Source: Aquabacterium sp. (GTDB lineage Bacteria; Pseudomonadota; Gammaproteobacteria; Burkholderiales; Burkholderiaceae_C). From it: 38,976 nt of DNA. Position 1 is the stretch's first letter; every line of letters starts with the position of its first letter. Shown here one piece after another: positions 1 to 8,376 of the stretch. The translations under genes and the position numbers were made by a program. Under the pieces are notes generated by a model, which was not told the DNA's origin, ran no database searches, and was given only the letters and a program-made list of their open reading frames with translations. The stretch spans positions 1 through 38,976 of the forward strand of contig JARXAJ010000195.1 of the NCBI GenBank assembly GCA_029865965.1, written 5' to 3'.

Positions 1-447
1 GTGTTCCACCTGGGCGACGTGGGCAGCGGCCATGCGATGAAGTGCATCAACAACCTGATCACCGCGGTCACGTTCAGTGCCACGGCCGAGGGCCTGGTGA
101 TCGGCAAGCGCTACGGGCTGGACCCGGCTGCCATGGTCGACGTGCTCAATGAAAGCACCGGCCAGAGCTGGATCACCCAGAACCACATCCGCCAGCGCAT
201 CCTGAGCCGCAGCTTCGACGACCCGTTCAAGCTGGCGCTGATGCTCAAGGACATGGGCATCGCCAACACCCTGGCGCGGGAGACCGGCACCGCCGCGCCG
301 CTGGCCGGCCTGGGCCAGCAGCTGTGGCAGGCCGCCGCACGCGCCGCCGGGCCCGAGGCCAGCGTCAGCGAGCTGGTGCGCTGGGTCGAGCAGCTCAGCG
401 CCACCGCCATCACGCCCGGTGCCGGGCCGCGCCAGGGTGCGGGCTGA
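1..447 (+). CDS. Beta-hydroxyacid dehydrogenase (3-hydroxyisobutyrate dehydrogenase family), C-terminal part
   Basis: This is the C-terminal helical domain of an NAD(P)-dependent beta-hydroxyacid dehydrogenase of the 3-hydroxyisobutyrate / tartronate-semialdehyde reductase family. The signature G-S-G-H-A-M-K-C-I-N-N lies at about residues 9-19 of the visible part and contains the family's catalytic lysine. The later run F-K-L-A-L-M-L-K-D-M is the usual 'KDM/KDL' helix. The N-terminal Rossmann domain lies before the window, so the GTG at base 1 is almost certainly an internal valine codon. The substrate cannot be told from this fragment. It lies directly before an MmgE/PrpD remnant and an acyl-CoA synthetase, which suggests catabolism of a branched or hydroxy acid. 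Family assignment is firm; the specific reaction is unknown. Confidence 0.85.
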   Translation: MFHLGDVGSGHAMKCINNLITAVTFSATAEGLVIGKRYGLDPAAMVDVLNESTGQSWITQNHIRQRILSRSFDDPFKLALMLKDMGIANTLARETGTAAPLAGLGQQLWQAAARAAGPEASVSELVRWVEQLSATAITPGAGPRQGAG

Positions 448-511
448 CCCGCTGGCGCTGCCGCCGCTGGCCAGCGACGATGGCATCCGTGCAACCGCCT
501 GTCTCTGCCCG

Positions 512-1466
512 ATGCCGATCACCGCTGAACAGCCAACGCCCGAGCAGCAACTCGCCCGCTTCGTGGTGCAGCAAGCGCCCGCTGCGGTGCCGGCCGACGC
601 CCGGCGCACGGTGCACCACATCGTGCGTGCCGTGGCCGGCACGGCGCTGGCCGGTGCGGGCGAAGACGGCATTGCCGCGCTGCGTCGCCTGCTGCAAGAA
701 CGTGGCGGCGCGCCCCAGGCCACGCTGCTGGTGTTCGGCGACAAGTTGCCGGCGGCCGCCGCTGCCCAGTTCAACGCCACGCTGTGCCGCGCGCTTGACT
801 ATTGCGACGCCGTGGCCCCCGGCCCGCATCTGGGCGCGGCCCTGCTGCCGGCTGGGCCAGGCCTGGCAGCTCGACCGGGTGATGTTCAAGCAGTTCCCCA
901 GCTGCGGTGTCACGCAAGGCGTCACCGCCCTGGTGCTGCAATTGGCTGCGCAGCACCAGCTGCAGGCCGACGCTGTGGCCAGCGCCACCGTGCGGCTGCC
1001 ACCCTATGCCCACCGCCTGGTGGGCCAGCCATTCAAGATCGGCGCCAACCCGCGTGTGGATGCGCAGTTCAGCGCGGCCTGGTGCGTGGCCAATGCGCTG
1101 CAGCGGGGCCGGCCGCAGCTGGCCCACTTCGAGCCTGCGCGGGTGGCTGATGCGTCCCTGCTGCCGCTGCTGCAGCGCATCACCGTGCTGGCCGACCCTG
1201 CGCTGGACGCGCGCGGCCACACGGCGGTTGACCTGGCCATCACCACCACCGACTGCCGCCTGCTGCAGGCCTGCCTGGACACCGCGCCAGGCTACCCGGG
1301 CGCCGGCCTGGCCGAGGCCCAGCACCAGGCCCGCTTTGGCGATTGCCTGGCTTATGCCGCCACCGCCGCGCCGCGCGCAGTGTCGCCGCAGCACGCCCAG
1401 GCACTGCAGGCCGCGCTGGGCGGCCTGACCGATGCACGCCAGCTGGCCACGCTGCTGGTGGCCTGA
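512..1466 (+). pseudogene. MmgE/PrpD family protein, broken by a frameshift and an internal deletion
   Basis: MmgE/PrpD proteins (2-methylcitrate dehydratase and relatives) are usually about 450 residues. Here an N-terminal part beginning at the ATG at 512 (M-P-I-T-A-E-Q) reads well to about base 850, ending at a D-Y-C-D-A-V then G-A-A-L-L-P-A stretch. The conserved C-terminal part, starting with a G-Q-A-W-Q-L-D block and then F-K-Q-F-P-S-C-G, continues in the next reading frame to the stop at 1464-1466. The whole is only about 318 codons, so roughly 130-170 central residues are missing, and the join changes frame at about 845-870. I infer a deletion that left a non-functional gene. An assembly error could explain the frame change but not the missing middle. 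It probably once belonged to the same catabolic group as its two neighbours. Confidence 0.75.
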
Positions 1467-1487
1467 CCCACTGACCGGAGACCCCAC

Positions 1488-3071
1488 ATGAACGTCGCCC
1501 ACCCCGCCTTGCGCCGCCAGACCCTGTCGGACCTGCTGCACCGCACCGCCGCCCGGCTGCCCAACAAGCCCGGCATCCTCTGCGGCAGCACCTGCTGGAC
1601 CTGGAAGGAATTCGACACCCTGGTCAGCCGTCTGGCGGCCGGCCTGCATGCCCAGGGCGTGGCCCAGGGCGAACACGTGGGCGTGCTGGCGCGAAACAGC
1701 CATGGCTTTGCCGCACTGCGTTTTGCACTGGCCCGGCTGGGCGCGGTGATGGTGCCGGTGAACTTCATGCTCAATGCCGACGAGGCGGGCTACATCCTGC
1801 GCCACGCCGGGGTAAAGCTGCTGGCTGTGGACAGCGGCCTGCATGCGCTGGGCCGGGCCGCTGCCCAGCGCGACACCCAGATCAACCGCTTCCTGTGGCT
1901 GCCGGCCGAAGAGCCCAGCACCTGCCCTGACGGCTGCCTGAACTTCGACATCCTGGCCGCCACCGACCTGGCCACCCACCCCTGCCCCGAGCCCACGTTC
2001 AACAGCCACCACCTGCTGCAGATCGTCTACACCAGCGGCACCGAAAGCCTGCCCAAGGGCGCGATGCTGACCCACGGCGCGGTGATCGACCAGTACGTCA
2101 GCTGCATCATCGAAGGCGAGATGGCCGAGGGCGACACCGTGCTGCATGCGCTGCCGCTCTACCACTGCGCCCAGCTCGATGTGTTCCTGGGCCCCAGCGT
2201 CTACCTGGGCAGCACCAGCATCATCACCGCCAAGCCCACGCCCGAACACCTGCTGCCGCTGGTGGCGCAGCACCGGGTCAGCCAGTTCTTCCTGCCGCCC
2301 ACGGTGTGGATTGCGGTGCTGCGCAGCCCGCTGTTTGCCCAGCACGACCTGAGCAGCCTGCGCAAGGGCTATTACGGCGCGTCCATCATGCCGGTGGCGG
2401 TGATGCGCGAGCTGATCGAGCGCATCCCGCAGATGCGCATCTGGAACTTCTACGGCCAGACCGAGATCGCCCCGTTGGCCACGGTGCTCAAGCCCGAAGA
2501 CCAGCTGCGCAAGCCCGGCTCGGCCGGCAAGCCGGCGATCAATGTCGAGACCCGGGTGGTCGATGACCAGATGAACGACGTGGCGCCCGGCGAAATCGGC
2601 GAGATCGTGCACCGCAGCCCGCAACTGCTGCTGGGCTACTTCCACGACCCCGAGCGCACCGAGGCCGCGTTTGCCGGCGGCTGGTTCCACAGTGGCGACC
2701 TGGCCACGGTGGACGACGAGGGCTACATCAGCGTGGTCGACCGCAAGAAGGACATGATCAAGACCGGTGGCGAGAACGTGGCCAGCCGCGAGGTGGAAGA
2801 GGCGTTGTACCGCCTGGCCGGCGTCAGCGAGGTGGCGGTGGTGGGCCTGCCGCACCCGCGCTGGATCGAAGCGGTCACGGCGGTGGTGGTGCCCAAACCC
2901 GATGCCGACCTGAGCGAAGCCCAGGTCATCGCCCACTGCGCCAGCCAGCTGGCGCACTTCAAGACACCCAAGGCCGTTGTCTTCGTCGACAGCCTGCCCA
3001 AGAACCCCAGTGGCAAGCTGCTCAAGCGTGAACTGCGGCAGCGATTCGAAACCCACTACGGCAGCGCCTGA
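1488..3071 (+). CDS. AMP-dependent acyl-CoA synthetase / ligase
   Basis: A member of the ANL (acyl/aryl-CoA ligase) superfamily, 527 residues, which activates a carboxylic acid with ATP to an acyl-AMP and then forms the CoA thioester. The ATP-binding motif Y-T-S-G-T-E-S-L-P-K-G starts near residue 181. The A5-type Y-G-Q-T-E lies in the middle. The A7/A8 hinge region reads G-W-F-H-S-G-D-L then D-R-K-K-D-M-I-K-T-G-G-E-N. The C-terminal P-K-N-P-S-G-K-L-L-K-R carries the catalytic lysine. The ATG at 1488 is preceded by CCGGAG, seven bases upstream. It sits 21 bp after the MmgE/PrpD remnant and converges on the ABM gene. Substrate (fatty, branched or aromatic acid) cannot be read from the sequence; FadD-like or benzoate-ligase-like roles are both possible. 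Confidence 0.9.
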   Translation: MNVAHPALRRQTLSDLLHRTAARLPNKPGILCGSTCWTWKEFDTLVSRLAAGLHAQGVAQGEHVGVLARNSHGFAALRFALARLGAVMVPVNFMLNADEAGYILRHAGVKLLAVDSGLHALGRAAAQRDTQINRFLWLPAEEPSTCPDGCLNFDILAATDLATHPCPEPTFNSHHLLQIVYTSGTESLPKGAMLTHGAVIDQYVSCIIEGEMAEGDTVLHALPLYHCAQLDVFLGPSVYLGSTSIITAKPTPEHLLPLVAQHRVSQFFLPPTVWIAVLRSPLFAQHDLSSLRKGYYGASIMPVAVMRELIERIPQMRIWNFYGQTEIAPLATVLKPEDQLRKPGSAGKPAINVETRVVDDQMNDVAPGEIGEIVHRSPQLLLGYFHDPERTEAAFAGGWFHSGDLATVDDEGYISVVDRKKDMIKTGGENVASREVEEALYRLAGVSEVAVVGLPHPRWIEAVTAVVVPKPDADLSEAQVIAHCASQLAHFKTPKAVVFVDSLPKNPSGKLLKRELRQRFETHYGSA

Positions 3072-3098
3072 CGCGAAGCGGCAGGTTTGTGGGCGCTC

Positions 3099-3398
3099 TC
3101 AGGCCTTGGCCGAGACTTCCAGCGCCGTCACCAGCACCACATCGCCATCGAGGATGGGCTGTGCGATGCCGAAGAAGGCGGCCACGGTGGCCGAGTTGTT
3201 GTGCAGGTCCATCGCCGCCTGGTCCACAAAGCGTTCATGCGTGGTGAACACGCAGGGGTTCACCGGGTCTTGCGAGATGAAGAAGCTGATGGTGCCCGGC
3301 TCGTTGCGCTGCACGTTGTCGGCCACCACCAGCAAGGCGTCACGCAGGGTCTGGTCTTGGCCGGGCTTGGCGCGGATGACGGCGGTGATGGTGTGCAT
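3099..3398 (-). CDS. Antibiotic biosynthesis monooxygenase (ABM) / YgiN-like protein
   Basis: A 99-residue protein with the pattern of the dimeric alpha-beta barrel ABM/quinol-monooxygenase family: an opening strand (I-T-A-V-I-R-A-K-P-G), a helix, E-P-G-T-I-S-F-F and later T-H-E-R-F-V-D-Q-A-A-M-D-L-H. Members are cofactor-free oxygenases or small-molecule binders, mostly cytoplasmic. It is the last gene of the leftward operon, 58 bp behind the amidohydrolase, so it may act on that enzyme's product. It ends 27 bp from the convergent acyl-CoA synthetase. Family membership is fairly clear; the reaction is unknown. Confidence 0.8.
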   Translation of the reverse strand: MHTITAVIRAKPGQDQTLRDALLVVADNVQRNEPGTISFFISQDPVNPCVFTTHERFVDQAAMDLHNNSATVAAFFGIAQPILDGDVVLVTALEVSAKA

Positions 3399-3456
3399 GG
3401 TGCATCCTCAAAGGTGCATCAAGGATACGCGAGCCAGCGCACCCGCCGGCACGCCC

Positions 3457-5001
3457 TCAGGTCTTCGACGACGGCGCGTAATGCGGCTGCCGCGTCGGCT
3501 CGCTGTCCAGGTAGTTGGCGTAGAAGCTCTTGACATGCGGGAACACTGCCTTGGACAAGGCGCGCCGCTTCTCCTCGTCGGCGCTGCGCGGGCGTGACAA
3601 CTGTTCGGCGATGTCGGCCAGCACCTTGTCGCGGTCGATGTGCTTGAAGCGGCCCTGGGCGTAAATGGGGTCGCCGCCCACGTACACCGTGTCCACATGC
3701 CGGGTGGTGGCACGCTGCATCAGCGCGTCCAGCGGCGGGATGTCGGCGTCCTGGAACGGCCAGGTGGCGGCGTGGAAGTCCACCGCCACGGCGTCGAACA
3801 ACATGCCGGGCTCCAGCCGGCCGATCTGGCCGCGGAAGGCGGTGGTCCGCGCGCCATGCTCGCTGGCCATGCGCAGCACTTGCGGCACGGTGGGCACGTC
3901 GTCGTCGTCCATGCCGGGCACGCGGTGGGAATGCAGGGCCAGCTTCATCTCCAGCAGCATGTCGCGGTCTTCATTGATGCCGGCTTCGTCCAGCCCCATG
4001 CCGATGGTGACGCCCTTCTTCGCCAGCGCATTGATGGGCGCCACGCCGCTGCGCAGGCGGAAGTTGCTGCTGCAGTTGTGGCACACGCAGGTCATGGTGT
4101 GCGCCACGATGTCCACGTCTTCCCCGGTCAGCCACACGGCATGGCCCAGCGTCATGTCGGGGCCCAGGGCGCCCAGCTTGTGCAGATGCTTGACGGCGGT
4201 GGTGCCGGTGCGGCGGCGGGCGTATTCCTTCTGGTACACGGTCTCCAGCAGGTGCATGTGCAGCGGCACCTGGTCGGCCTTGGCGCGTTCGACCAGCGTC
4301 ATCAGGCCGTCATCGGTCACCCAGTGGAAATTGGCTGGCGCCAGCTGGATGCGTGTCAGGCTCTGGCCCTGGTTCTCCTGGCGCAGCTGGGTGTAGAGCT
4401 GCAGGTGCTCGGCCATGCTCAGCGTGGCCTGCTTCAGGTTGTCGGCCAGCGGGCCGCCGATCTCGGGCGGCAGGCTGGCGCAGAAGGTGGCGTCGTCTTC
4501 ATAGACCAGCCGGTTCTGCTCACGCACCGCGTAGCAGTACGACGCCCGCATGCCGATGCTTTGGTAGGCGCGCAATACCGCGCTGGACGCACCGTGCACA
4601 TGCTCCAGCGTGCCGCGTATCCAGCCGTGGATGTGCTGCACGCAGGTGATGCCCGAGGCCACCATCTCGAAGGCCGAGTACAGCGTGTCCATGTACATAT
4701 CGACATCGCGCGCCGACATGCGGCTGGCAAACCACAGCTCCAGCGCATAGTCGGGCGAGCCCAGCTGCAGCGGCGTCAGGCCGACATGGTGGTGGCTGTT
4801 GACGAAGCCGGGCAGCAGCATGTGCCGCGCATGGTGGGTGACGGCTGCTGTTGGGTAGCGCGCCAGCATGTCGACAAAGGCGCCGACAGCGACGATCTTG
4901 CCGTCTTCATGCACCACGGCGCCGTCGCTGATGACGTTGGCGTGGTGGCGGTCTTGCACGCCGGTGACGACCCAGGTGGCGCGGACCATGGCTGTTGTCA
5001 T
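3457..5001 (-). CDS. Amidohydrolase (TrzA/AtzB/SAH-deaminase-like, metal dependent)
   Basis: A 514-residue member of the amidohydrolase superfamily, the group holding triazine chlorohydrolases/deaminases and S-adenosylhomocysteine deaminases. The metal-binding H-x-H is at about residues 70-72 (F-V-N-S-H-H-H). Further likely ligands are the histidine in L-H-M-H (about 248-250), the one in L-G-H-A (about 287) and the aspartate in G-L-D-E-A-G (about 338). The end of the barrel, G-R-L-E-P-G-M-L-F-D-A-V-A-V-D, is also typical. The ATG at 5001 was chosen because GGAG lies six bases before it; longer in-frame starts would run into the ATPase gene. It follows an uptake ABC transporter in the same operon, so it probably deaminates or dechlorinates the imported ring compound. 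The substrate is unknown. Confidence 0.88.
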   Translation of the reverse strand: MTTAMVRATWVVTGVQDRHHANVISDGAVVHEDGKIVAVGAFVDMLARYPTAAVTHHARHMLLPGFVNSHHHVGLTPLQLGSPDYALELWFASRMSARDVDMYMDTLYSAFEMVASGITCVQHIHGWIRGTLEHVHGASSAVLRAYQSIGMRASYCYAVREQNRLVYEDDATFCASLPPEIGGPLADNLKQATLSMAEHLQLYTQLRQENQGQSLTRIQLAPANFHWVTDDGLMTLVERAKADQVPLHMHLLETVYQKEYARRRTGTTAVKHLHKLGALGPDMTLGHAVWLTGEDVDIVAHTMTCVCHNCSSNFRLRSGVAPINALAKKGVTIGMGLDEAGINEDRDMLLEMKLALHSHRVPGMDDDDVPTVPQVLRMASEHGARTTAFRGQIGRLEPGMLFDAVAVDFHAATWPFQDADIPPLDALMQRATTRHVDTVYVGGDPIYAQGRFKHIDRDKVLADIAEQLSRPRSADEEKRRALSKAVFPHVKSFYANYLDSEPTRQPHYAPSSKT

Positions 5002-5080
5002 GTGTGTCTCCAAGATGGGGAAAGAGGCAGGGCCTTGCCGGCTGGGGATGCGCAGCGTGCAGGCCGGTGCAGTTGGTGGG

Positions 5081-5872
<792 letters not shown>

Positions 5873-5875
5873 GGT

Positions 5876-6817
5876 CTACCTCGCCACCAGGGCCGACGGG
5901 CCCACCCACCACAGCACACGCTGCTGCACCCACAGCAGGCCGCGGTCGAACAGGAAGCCGAGCAGGCCGATCAACGTCATGGTGAAGAACACCAGGCTGG
6001 CGTTGAAGGTGTTGCGCGCCATCATCACGATCTGCCCCAGGCCCGAGCCCACGCCCACGGCTTCAGCGATCAGCACCACCATCCAGGCGGCGAACAGGTT
6101 CATGCGCAGCGTGACGAACAGGCTGGGCAGGATGGCCGGCAGGATGACGTGGCGGAACATCTGCCGCTTGCTGGCACCCATGATGCGTGCCACATGCAGG
6201 TAGGGCGCGGGCACGCTGTCGATCTGCGACAGCGTGGACAGCACGATGATGAAGAACACCGAGATGAACACCAGAAACACCGCCGGCACGTTGCCGATGC
6301 CGAAGATGAAGATGGCCACCGGCAGCCAGGCCACCGGCGAAATCGGCGTCAGCAGCGTGATGGTGGGCAGCGTGAGCTTGCCAAACACCGCCCAGTAGCG
6401 GATGGCCACGCCCACCGCCACCGCGCCCACGAAGCCCAGCGCCAGGCCGGCAATCACCCGCAGCGACGTGGCCAGCATCACCAGCAGCACCGACACCAGC
6501 CCGCCGCTTTCTTCAGCCAGGCTGCGCGCGCCCACCGGGTCGAAGAACCTGAACTGCTCGGGCAGGTTGGCCAGGAACAGGTGCGGCGGTGGCAGCATCA
6601 GCGGGTCGGCCCAGCCCTGCCACCAGCAGAACTCCCAGATGCCGACGAACAGCCCCACCGAGGCCAGCCACCACAGCGTGCGCTGTAGCCAGCCCAGAGC
6701 CTTGGCACGGGGTGTGTGCAGGGGTGGTGAGGCTGTCATGGTCGCAGTGCTGTCGGGCGGCGCTTGCGGCGCTGCGCGCACAGCCACCTTCGACCCGGCC
6801 AGAGGCATGGCGCGCAT
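5876..6817 (-). CDS. ABC transporter permease (NitT/TauT type, SsuC-like)
   Basis: A 313-residue inner-membrane permease of the BPD (binding-protein-dependent) family, predicted by eye to have six membrane segments. The cytoplasmic loop V-A-R-I-M-G-A-S-K-R-Q-M-F-R-H-V-I-L-P carries the EAA-type coupling motif that contacts the ATPase. The ATG at 6817 has CAGGAG six bases upstream and is preferred over the internal methionine at about residue 27. The first ~40 residues are hydrophilic and Ala/Pro-rich, a longer cytoplasmic tail than usual. It starts 16 bp after the binding-protein gene and is followed by the ATPase after 3 bp. Confidence 0.92.
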   Translation of the reverse strand: MRAMPLAGSKVAVRAAPQAPPDSTATMTASPPLHTPRAKALGWLQRTLWWLASVGLFVGIWEFCWWQGWADPLMLPPPHLFLANLPEQFRFFDPVGARSLAEESGGLVSVLLVMLATSLRVIAGLALGFVGAVAVGVAIRYWAVFGKLTLPTITLLTPISPVAWLPVAIFIFGIGNVPAVFLVFISVFFIIVLSTLSQIDSVPAPYLHVARIMGASKRQMFRHVILPAILPSLFVTLRMNLFAAWMVVLIAEAVGVGSGLGQIVMMARNTFNASLVFFTMTLIGLLGFLFDRGLLWVQQRVLWWVGPSALVAR

Positions 6818-6833
6818 CGTTGGCTCCTGGGGG

Positions 6834-7898
6834 TCAGGCGGCGGTCTTGAGCTTCAGCGACTGGTACAGCGGCCTGTTCTCGGCGATCACCTGCTCCATC
6901 AGCGCCCAGTCGATGCTCTGGCGCGGCGCCAGCTTCTTCACATAGCCCAGATCCAGCATCGACTGTGAGCGGTCGAGGATGAACTGGGTGTTGTTGCGCT
7001 GGTCCACCATGATGGGCTGTTTGGATGCCGCCAGCTTGGCCGCATCCATCGTGGTCTTGTAGTAGCTGCCCACGGTGTCGCGCAGGGCGGCGTCGATGTC
7101 GGTTTCGGCCTGGCCCTGGGCCGTGAACATGGCCTTGATCACCGCCTTCACCGCCTTCGGGTCTTTTTCGATCATCGGGATGCGCGCAGCCAGCACGCAG
7201 TCTGAGTAGCCCTTGCCGTACAGGTCCTTGCCGTCGGACAGCACGGTCGAGCCTTTGCGCAGCGTGAGGCACTGGGTGGCATAGGGCTCGATGTGGCAGA
7301 TGGCATCGACGCCGCCGGCGATGAAGGCCTGGGCCAGTTCGGGCGAGGTGTTGAAGTAGCGCACCTTCACATCCTTGAACGACAGGCCGGCTTTCTTCAG
7401 GTAGTCGTAGGGCAGCACTTCGAGCGTGTCGGCCTGGAAGGTGCCCAGGGTCTTGCCCTTCAGATCGGCTGCCGACTTGATGCCTTCGCGGGCCAGCAGG
7501 ATGCAGCCTTCCACACCGGCGCCTGCCACGATGCGCACCGGCGCGCCCGCGTCGTACAGGGTCAGGAAGTTGGAATAAGGGATGACCGACATGTCCACCA
7601 GGCCGGCGCCGAACAGCGTGGCAATGTCGGCATTGGTGGGGGTGATGACGAAGTCGAGATCGACACCGTCGGCCTTGGCCAGGTCACGTTTCTTGGCCAG
7701 GAAGAAGCCCAGGTTGCACAGGCCCGAGCCGTGCGTGGCCTTGACCCGCGTGGCGGCCTGGGCTGCTTGGGGCAGCAGGGCTGCGGCCACGGCGGCCGGC
7801 AGGGCCAGCCGCACACCGGCCGCACTGCCGGTCTTCAGGAAGCCGCGCCGGGACAAGTCCAGCAATTGCCCATAGGTTGAACCATTGCGCCCACACAT
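6834..7898 (-). CDS. ABC transporter substrate-binding protein (NMT1/TauA-like) with Tat signal
   Basis: A 354-residue periplasmic solute-binding protein of the NMT1/THI5-like (TauA/SsuA) family and the first gene of the operon. A twin-arginine export signal is visible: S-R-R-G-F-L-K at about residues 16-22, then an Ala/Leu-rich stretch ending A-Q-A-A near 47-49. The mature part has family features such as the strand V-R-Y-F-N-T-S-P and the K-G-K-T-L-G-T-F loop. The ATG at 7898 is chosen because GGAGG lies eight bases before it; an upstream in-frame ATG at 7961 has no such site and would spoil the Tat signal. Tat export suggests folding before export. The ligand is unknown; the linked amidohydrolase points to a nitrogen-bearing molecule. 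Confidence 0.9.
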   Translation of the reverse strand: MCGRNGSTYGQLLDLSRRGFLKTGSAAGVRLALPAAVAAALLPQAAQAATRVKATHGSGLCNLGFFLAKKRDLAKADGVDLDFVITPTNADIATLFGAGLVDMSVIPYSNFLTLYDAGAPVRIVAGAGVEGCILLAREGIKSAADLKGKTLGTFQADTLEVLPYDYLKKAGLSFKDVKVRYFNTSPELAQAFIAGGVDAICHIEPYATQCLTLRKGSTVLSDGKDLYGKGYSDCVLAARIPMIEKDPKAVKAVIKAMFTAQGQAETDIDAALRDTVGSYYKTTMDAAKLAASKQPIMVDQRNNTQFILDRSQSMLDLGYVKKLAPRQSIDWALMEQVIAENRPLYQSLKLKTAA

Positions 7899-8062
7899 GA
7901 TGAGAACCTCCGTCGTGTTCGCCGGCGCCTTGCCGGCGGTGGTGCCCAACTTTTGGGGCACTCGTTGCTGACAACCACGGTGGTTTCATCGGCGGTGGTG
8001 ACACGGTCGGCGATTCCACACGTTCGCTCGGCACGCCAACCAGAGGACTTTCGTCCGCGCTG
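7899..8062 (-). other. Inverted-repeat-rich 5' leader of the ABC/amidohydrolase operon
   Basis: If transcription starts 12 bases after the sigma-54 element, the messenger carries about 164 nt before the binding-protein ATG. Four inverted repeats are seen here by eye: GGAC-GAAA-GTCC (8045-8056), AACCAC-G-GTGGTT (about 7974-7986), GTGCCC with GGGCAC around an 8-base loop (about 7942-7961), and CGCCGGC-GCCTT-GCCGGCG (7920-7938), the last only some 10 bases upstream of the Shine-Dalgarno sequence. I do not recognise a known riboswitch. It could be a regulatory leader or chance structure in GC-rich DNA. Confidence 0.35.
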
Positions 8063-8072
8063 CCAGCGGTTT

Positions 8073-8088
8073 AGCAAACGGCGTGCCA
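8073..8088 (-). promoter_or_regulatory. Sigma-54 (RpoN) -24/-12 promoter for the ABC/amidohydrolase operon
   Basis: On the minus strand the sequence reads TGGCAC, five bases (GCCGT), then TTGCT. This is an exact match to the sigma-54 consensus TGGCAC-N5-TTGCW, with the GG and GC dinucleotides at the required spacing. It points at the binding-protein gene 175 bp away. RpoN promoters need an enhancer-binding activator; I saw no clear NtrC site upstream, only two copies of GGCGCACC (minus strand) at about 8126-8133 and 8190-8197. Confidence 0.65.
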
Positions 8089-8376
8089 AACGCTGGGGTG
8101 TGGCGTTGCGGCAGGCGGCGTCTGGTGCGCCCTGCCAGTGGCGGGCGCGGCCTGCGGCGTATGGGTGGCGGCACGGCTTGGCTGCGGCGCGGTGCGCCAG
8201 GCTGCAGCAGATCGTTGCGTGCCCGCCTCCATCCAGTGCGCGACGAACCGCTTCGGTGCCATGCCCTGCGCCGACATATCCGCATGCCCGGGCCGGCCAT
8301 AAGCCGGAAATGCAGCACCAGCGCGGCGCCCGGAATGCGCCTGGCAGGAGACCCGGCGGGTCTGACCGGAGTGGGT
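8089..8376. other. Intergenic stretch with no gene seen
   Basis: About 290 bp lie between the sigma-54 promoter and the stop of the collagen-like gene. Short frames cross it but none has a ribosome-binding site, conserved motif or sensible composition. It probably contains the upstream activating region for the sigma-54 promoter. Confidence 0.4.

Noticed and set aside
771-3056. Long open frame (761 codons) on the minus strand opposite the acyl-CoA synthetase
   Set aside because: It mirrors the codon pattern of the real gene in high-GC DNA, is rich in Gln/His/Gly/Arg and shows no motif.
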